DNA from: Candidatus Babeliales bacterium
Lineage (GTDB): Bacteria > Babelota > Babeliae > Babelales > Chromulinivoraceae
Direction of reading: 5' to 3'
Length of the DNA: 39,032 nt
Assembly: GCA_018061805.1 (NCBI GenBank)
Contig: JAGOTL010000006.1
Coordinates: 1-39,032 of the forward strand
The position numbers were made by a program, and so were the translations under genes. The notes beneath the pieces were generated by a model that was not told the DNA's origin, searched no databases, and worked only from the letters and a program-made list of their open reading frames with translations. How positions within the stretch are numbered: the first letter of the stretch is position 1; every line of letters starts with the position of its first letter. Shown here in pieces: positions 34,991 through 39,032 of this stretch.

Positions 34991-37972
34991 TCAAGCTTTT
35001 ATCATGCCCTTTGAAGGATTTAATGATACTTGCTTGAGCAATTCTAACAATTTGTACACTCGTTGTTTTTTGATCTGCTGCACATTTTGCAAGAGCTGCA
35101 ATAAATTGTACGTACTTTTTTCTGACAGAGTATGTAGTTTTGTAGAAACTCTATCTTTGTCGGCAAGTAGCAAGCCTTCCAAGTAACCCATAATAGTTCT
35201 CACAGAAAGTTCGTCATTAAATGCTTGAATTTCTTCAGGCAACTGCACCCAAAGATCTTGCCACTGCTGTCCATCATAATCATACACATGCTTAATATCA
35301 CGCTCACGAAGCAACTCTTGTAGTTTATTTTGATATGCATGTAAACGTTCAAACAGTAGTTGCATTTGGTTGCTTGTTACTTGTGATTCTGTAGATGTTT
35401 CTACCGTTTTTTGCTGCCGAGTTTGCAACGCCTTTTGCTGTGCTGCTTGTATTGCTGCTAAATCACGAGTTTCGCTTTGTGCAAGTCGCTTTCTTGCCTG
35501 AACTTCTGATTCTAACAAGCGCTGTGTTGCATCATATTCTTTTCGATGTATGTCTTTTATAACAACGAATGTATCTTTTTCACCATCAGACAACGGTAAT
35601 CTTTCCACACCTTCTACAATTGTTGAAAATTGCTTTTTTAATAATTGATTAAGATCTTCAAGATCTTCAGTTGATGTTGCTATCTCAGCTGTTTTTACAT
35701 GCGCCCCATCACCCAATGTTGAAATGGTAACATCTTGCTTCGGTCGATACTTGAGCAATCCTGCAGAATGTTTTTTCACAGCTTGATTTTGCATAGTGCC
35801 AAACAATGAAAGCATATACGCAAGTTGATGAAACACCATCGACTTTGCAACTGGTGACTGAGTAAATTGGTACATTTTTATAGTATCTTGTATTGCAGCT
35901 GTTTGTTGTGCCGTGATATCCTGCACGCGCGCAGTCAATTGCGCATTATTTTCTGCTTGCATCAATTCTACATATGTAGGATTAATTGTAATCTCAAGAT
36001 TTTGAAACAATGGTATAACTGCTTGTAAACTTCTTACAAAATTCGCTACAGCCGCAAATGACTTTTGTGCATATGCTTGACTTTGCTTTGGTAGAGATTT
36101 AGGTGTACTTGACGTTGTTACCAAACTCAGTTTTCCAAGTTGTGGTAATAATGGCTTCGCTGTATCCAGCGCTAAGACCTTTTCTAAAGGTACATCCTGA
36201 AGCATAAGAGTATAATGCTGAGTATACTGCTCTATCAATTGTGCTTCTTTCAACATTTGTCGCACAACTTCTGGGTCCACATCAGTTTGATCCAAATCCT
36301 GAAACGCTTGTGACGTTTTAATTTGTACTTCTTGATTCTGGATGGTTATACCAAGCAGTGATAACGCATCAAACAAACATGTTTTAAAATCATAATAACT
36401 TGCTGGAATCCATGGTACATCAATTCCTGCGTAATATGCATTGTGCATAATGGTAGAAAATAGATCATAAAAAGGTAGTTGATCTTTTTTAACTAATGCA
36501 GCTTTGTCTGCTGATTGCTCTTGCTCATCATCTTGACTGATAAATAGATTAAACAATGCCATCATAAGCAACATTTGACCGAATGGTTGAGAAAAGAATC
36601 GTGTAAAAAACAAACGTGTTTTATTTTTCAAAATATTATTTTGCACATACCCATATTTAGCTTGTTCATATTTTACGGCTTGTATCGCACCCAATAAAAA
36701 CTTTTCATCAATCCTTTGCGCTTGTGCATCTACAGGAATCACAGGAGTAACACGATCTGTCAGCAACAGTTTTTCAGGCTGATCTTTGCGTAAAGCTTCT
36801 TGATAGGTTGATGTTAATTCTACAATATTCAACTGTTGTTTCGATGCAGATACATCCTCAATCACAGATCCTTTAATTGCTTTCACAAGCGCTTGGGTAA
36901 CTGATTCTTTATTTTTGCGCATCATACTCATACGAGCTGCAAGAGCATCTTTATAATCCTGCATACCAGGTAATCGAACAATAAAATCAACACATGCTTG
37001 TTGATTCGCCGGATTCAAAATACCATGCGACATAGCAACAAATATTTTTTGTTCATCTGGCACTGAAATATCATGGATCACAGGTGGTACCACAATACCT
37101 TCCACAACTGAAACTGCATTAATAGGTCCTAATATTTCAACCCGACCTGCTGATATAGTCCCTGCATCAGACAATGATGACAAACTTCTTGATTCTAATG
37201 ATGTGCTATGTTTCACTGGTAAACCAGAAGACCACCTTGGGAACAATACTTCTGCTTGTCCAGCCACAACTCGAGCTAAAACTTGCGCAATACCATCTTT
37301 CTGTTGCGCAAAACGTAATTGCGCCGCTGTACCTCGTATAACATCGATGGCACAAAACTTTTTTTTCATATCAGCAGGCACAAGATCTTGAGCCGCATCA
37401 ATAATCGTTTGGCTTTTAGCTACACAATCAGCAATTGTTGAAAGTTGTATACGCGCAGGTAAGCTTGAAATCATAAGATCAAAATTATCTGGTATAACTT
37501 TCCATTTTGTAACTAACGATAAAAATGATCCTGCCACCGATGAACCACCCAGCATATGAAAAAATTGAAGATATGCCATAAACGGAAATGATTTATGTAA
37601 AAGCACTCCAGGTGTGCTTATTTTACCAACAACATCTTTTTCAACACCCAAAGCAAGTTCTTTTCCTCTCAAAAAACTTTGATCTACTCTATAAAACGAT
37701 TCTTTAAGGTTAAGCAAAATATCTTCCATATTTGCTACGCCTGGTGACTTCACTTCATAGTCATACGTTAATAACATAGTTGATGACATAGCAGCTTCAA
37801 CCACTTTTTTGACAGGCACTTTCGCCATAGGTTGACTTCCTGGAATAGATTTTTGTCCCGATAACCCAGCAATTGGAGCTGGTAACCGAGGAGTCCTTCC
37901 TCTCAACATCCCTTGTACAAAAACGGTACTACTAACAAAAAACAATGTTATGGATATTTTTACGTAATTCAT
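34991..37972 (-). CDS. Large exported protein, 993 aa, shares domain with its neighbours
   Basis: TAAAGGAG precedes the ATG. The signal peptide is MNYVKISITLFFVSSTVFVQ. The protein is long and mostly helical. Around 410-433 it repeats the neighbour's pattern (PVIP at 410-413, LGAIQAV at 427-433), followed by VQNNILKNKTR, a degenerate form of the IQ segment at the same place. A hydrophobic stretch FGQMLLMMALFNLFISQ lies near 464-480. The C-terminal part ends with GYLEGLLLADK (929-939) and LLQLLQNV/LLELLKQV repeats, also found in the next gene upstream. An Ala/Gln-rich coiled coil precedes it. No catalytic motif is recognised. Confidence 0.85.
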   Translation of the reverse strand: MNYVKISITLFFVSSTVFVQGMLRGRTPRLPAPIAGLSGQKSIPGSQPMAKVPVKKVVEAAMSSTMLLTYDYEVKSPGVANMEDILLNLKESFYRVDQSFLRGKELALGVEKDVVGKISTPGVLLHKSFPFMAYLQFFHMLGGSSVAGSFLSLVTKWKVIPDNFDLMISSLPARIQLSTIADCVAKSQTIIDAAQDLVPADMKKKFCAIDVIRGTAAQLRFAQQKDGIAQVLARVVAGQAEVLFPRWSSGLPVKHSTSLESRSLSSLSDAGTISAGRVEILGPINAVSVVEGIVVPPVIHDISVPDEQKIFVAMSHGILNPANQQACVDFIVRLPGMQDYKDALAARMSMMRKNKESVTQALVKAIKGSVIEDVSASKQQLNIVELTSTYQEALRKDQPEKLLLTDRVTPVIPVDAQAQRIDEKFLLGAIQAVKYEQAKYGYVQNNILKNKTRLFFTRFFSQPFGQMLLMMALFNLFISQDDEQEQSADKAALVKKDQLPFYDLFSTIMHNAYYAGIDVPWIPASYYDFKTCLFDALSLLGITIQNQEVQIKTSQAFQDLDQTDVDPEVVRQMLKEAQLIEQYTQHYTLMLQDVPLEKVLALDTAKPLLPQLGKLSLVTTSSTPKSLPKQSQAYAQKSFAAVANFVRSLQAVIPLFQNLEITINPTYVELMQAENNAQLTARVQDITAQQTAAIQDTIKMYQFTQSPVAKSMVFHQLAYMLSLFGTMQNQAVKKHSAGLLKYRPKQDVTISTLGDGAHVKTAEIATSTEDLEDLNQLLKKQFSTIVEGVERLPLSDGEKDTFVVIKDIHRKEYDATQRLLESEVQARKRLAQSETRDLAAIQAAQQKALQTRQQKTVETSTESQVTSNQMQLLFERLHAYQNKLQELLRERDIKHVYDYDGQQWQDLWVQLPEEIQAFNDELSVRTIMGYLEGLLLADKDRVSTKLHTLSEKSTYNLLQLLQNVQQIKKQRVYKLLELLKQVSLNPSKGMIKA

Positions 37973-37994
37973 ATTTCTCCTTTATTTTTATTTT

Positions 37995-39032
37995 TTATTT
38001 CTTTAATCCTTGAACCAACGATCTTGCAATTTGTCGAGGTTTTGGAGCAGCTACAAGCTGTGAACTAGATCCCGAAGGTGACATATCAGGCAGCGGTTGA
38101 TTATATAATATTGTTGGTAATGGTTGTGGTTTATCAAAGCTCTGTTGAGCAATTGACTGATGAGTTCGCTCAAGACGTGCTCGTTCTATGGTCATATCAA
38201 TATGTGATTGCGCGTCCAATTTTTGTTGTGCTGATTGCGATATCGCTTGACTAGCATATGTCGCTGGATTTGCAGCTACAGCATACCCAGGTTCAAATGC
38301 TCGTGCACGACTTGCTCCTGAAAGCATTGATCGTGAAGGTTGTAGCTGTGCATTACGCAAGATGTTAACACGACGTAACAGTTGTAACATCTTGGTAATT
38401 GACGCTTGTTTATTGTTCGAAACTTCACGCAATAACTGCAACAACTGTCGTATCTTGTTGTGGCGATGTTGCGATGCTTCATGTAACAATTTTAATAACT
38501 GCTCTACTTGTAAGACAGATAACGGCTTGTACATTTTTGGCGCAAAAATTAATCCTTGTAAATACCCTTGTACATATGAAACATGAAGGTTACGCAATGG
38601 TTCAATTTTTGTTTTTTCATACACACGTTCAATATCTGCATCAGTTACTCTGGTAATGCCTAACTCAACTAACGCTTGCAGCAACTGTTTCATGTATGGC
38701 TCTAAATTTGGATACGGTTCACCCAAAGGCCCTGATGGCACATAGCTTGGTTTGCGACGTGAACCTTTTTGTGAGCCAGTATCAGACTCACCACCTTTTT
38801 CTGATACATGCACATGTTTTTTATGTTTCTTATCTTCAGAATCTGTTTGTGTGCTTATTGATTTTTTCTTTGGCTTAAATATACCACGTTCAGTCTGAGT
38901 CGATGCATCAACCTTAGTTTTCTTTGGTGTAATTTGAACTGATACTTTTGATTCAATCTTTTTAGCATCATCATTAAATGCAGCAATCATACTCATCCAC
39001 TCGTCTTGCTGCTCTTCAAGAAGCGATTGTCG
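37995..39032 (-). CDS. Unknown protein sharing the same domain, 5' end beyond the window
   Basis: The frame is open to the window edge: codons upstream of the first ATG (38996) read RQSLLEEQQDEW without a stop, and that ATG has no Shine-Dalgarno, so the true start is probably outside. Numbering from that ATG, a Lys-rich disordered part (1-85) is followed by YMKQLLQALVELGITRV (101-117) and GYLQGLIFA (144-152), matching the 993-aa protein's C-terminal domain and the 440-aa protein's N-terminal domain. Three LLQLLREV-type heptad repeats follow (166-210). A Pro/Ser-rich tail ends the protein. It is 22 bases upstream of the 993-aa gene, in one operon. Confidence 0.75.
   Translation of the reverse strand, partial: RQSLLEEQQDEWMSMIAAFNDDAKKIESKVSVQITPKKTKVDASTQTERGIFKPKKKSISTQTDSEDKKHKKHVHVSEKGGESDTGSQKGSRRKPSYVPSGPLGEPYPNLEPYMKQLLQALVELGITRVTDADIERVYEKTKIEPLRNLHVSYVQGYLQGLIFAPKMYKPLSVLQVEQLLKLLHEASQHRHNKIRQLLQLLREVSNNKQASITKMLQLLRRVNILRNAQLQPSRSMLSGASRARAFEPGYAVAANPATYASQAISQSAQQKLDAQSHIDMTIERARLERTHQSIAQQSFDKPQPLPTILYNQPLPDMSPSGSSSQLVAAPKPRQIARSLVQGLKK

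Overview
The window is about 39 kb of AT-rich bacterial DNA. It mixes single-copy housekeeping genes with an unusually dense set of genes for exported proteins. Eighteen of roughly 36 protein genes begin with a readable Sec-type signal peptide, and most of these have no recognisable function. The ones that can be read carry ankyrin repeats, J domains, a GNAT fold or a calmodulin-type IQ motif. This points to a host-associated, probably intracellular bacterium. Gene content and style would fit the Dependentiae (TM6/Babeliae) lineage, but that placement is inference; no rRNA gene is present to test it.

Layout. 1-4.75 kb: a cut-off minus-strand gene, a small membrane protein and two large exported helical proteins (710 and 609 aa), each with a clear terminator. 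4.75-9.23 kb: mnmA (minus), an exported ankyrin-type protein, argS and an exported basic protein. 9.27-9.99 kb: a long palindromic repeat element (copy A). 10.1-13.7 kb: tsf-frr, tRNA-Leu(UAG), a divergent trigger factor and trxB. 13.9-15.3 kb: an exported protein, then rpmH (too short for ordinary ORF cut-offs), rnpA and yidD. 15.3-16.9 kb: an exported ankyrin protein (minus) and an NAD(P)H-quinone-reductase-like flavoprotein. 16.9-19.96 kb: four tandem paralogues with near-identical signal peptides, two carrying intact J domains. 20-22.5 kb (minus): a PIN-PhoH ATPase and two paralogous exported proteins with a four-cysteine motif. 22.6-25.4 kb: an exported coiled-coil protein and thrS. 25.4-26.0 kb: a second, inverted copy (B) of the palindromic element. 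26.1-28.1 kb: an exported GNAT-like protein, nth and a tiny exported tandem-repeat peptide. 28.1-33.5 kb: an operon of a seven-TM regulator with a degenerate sigma-54-activator ATPase domain, a XerC/D recombinase and a penicillin-binding protein. 33.6-39.0 kb (minus): three exported proteins sharing a domain, one with a canonical IQ motif; the last runs off the window.

The housekeeping genes cover translation (argS, thrS, tsf, frr, rpmH, tRNA-Leu, mnmA), RNA processing (rnpA), folding and redox (trigger factor, trxB), DNA repair (nth), chromosome resolution (xer) and wall synthesis (PBP). The most unusual items are the two palindromic elements, whose hairpins show compensatory base changes between copies, and the set of exported eukaryote-like proteins.
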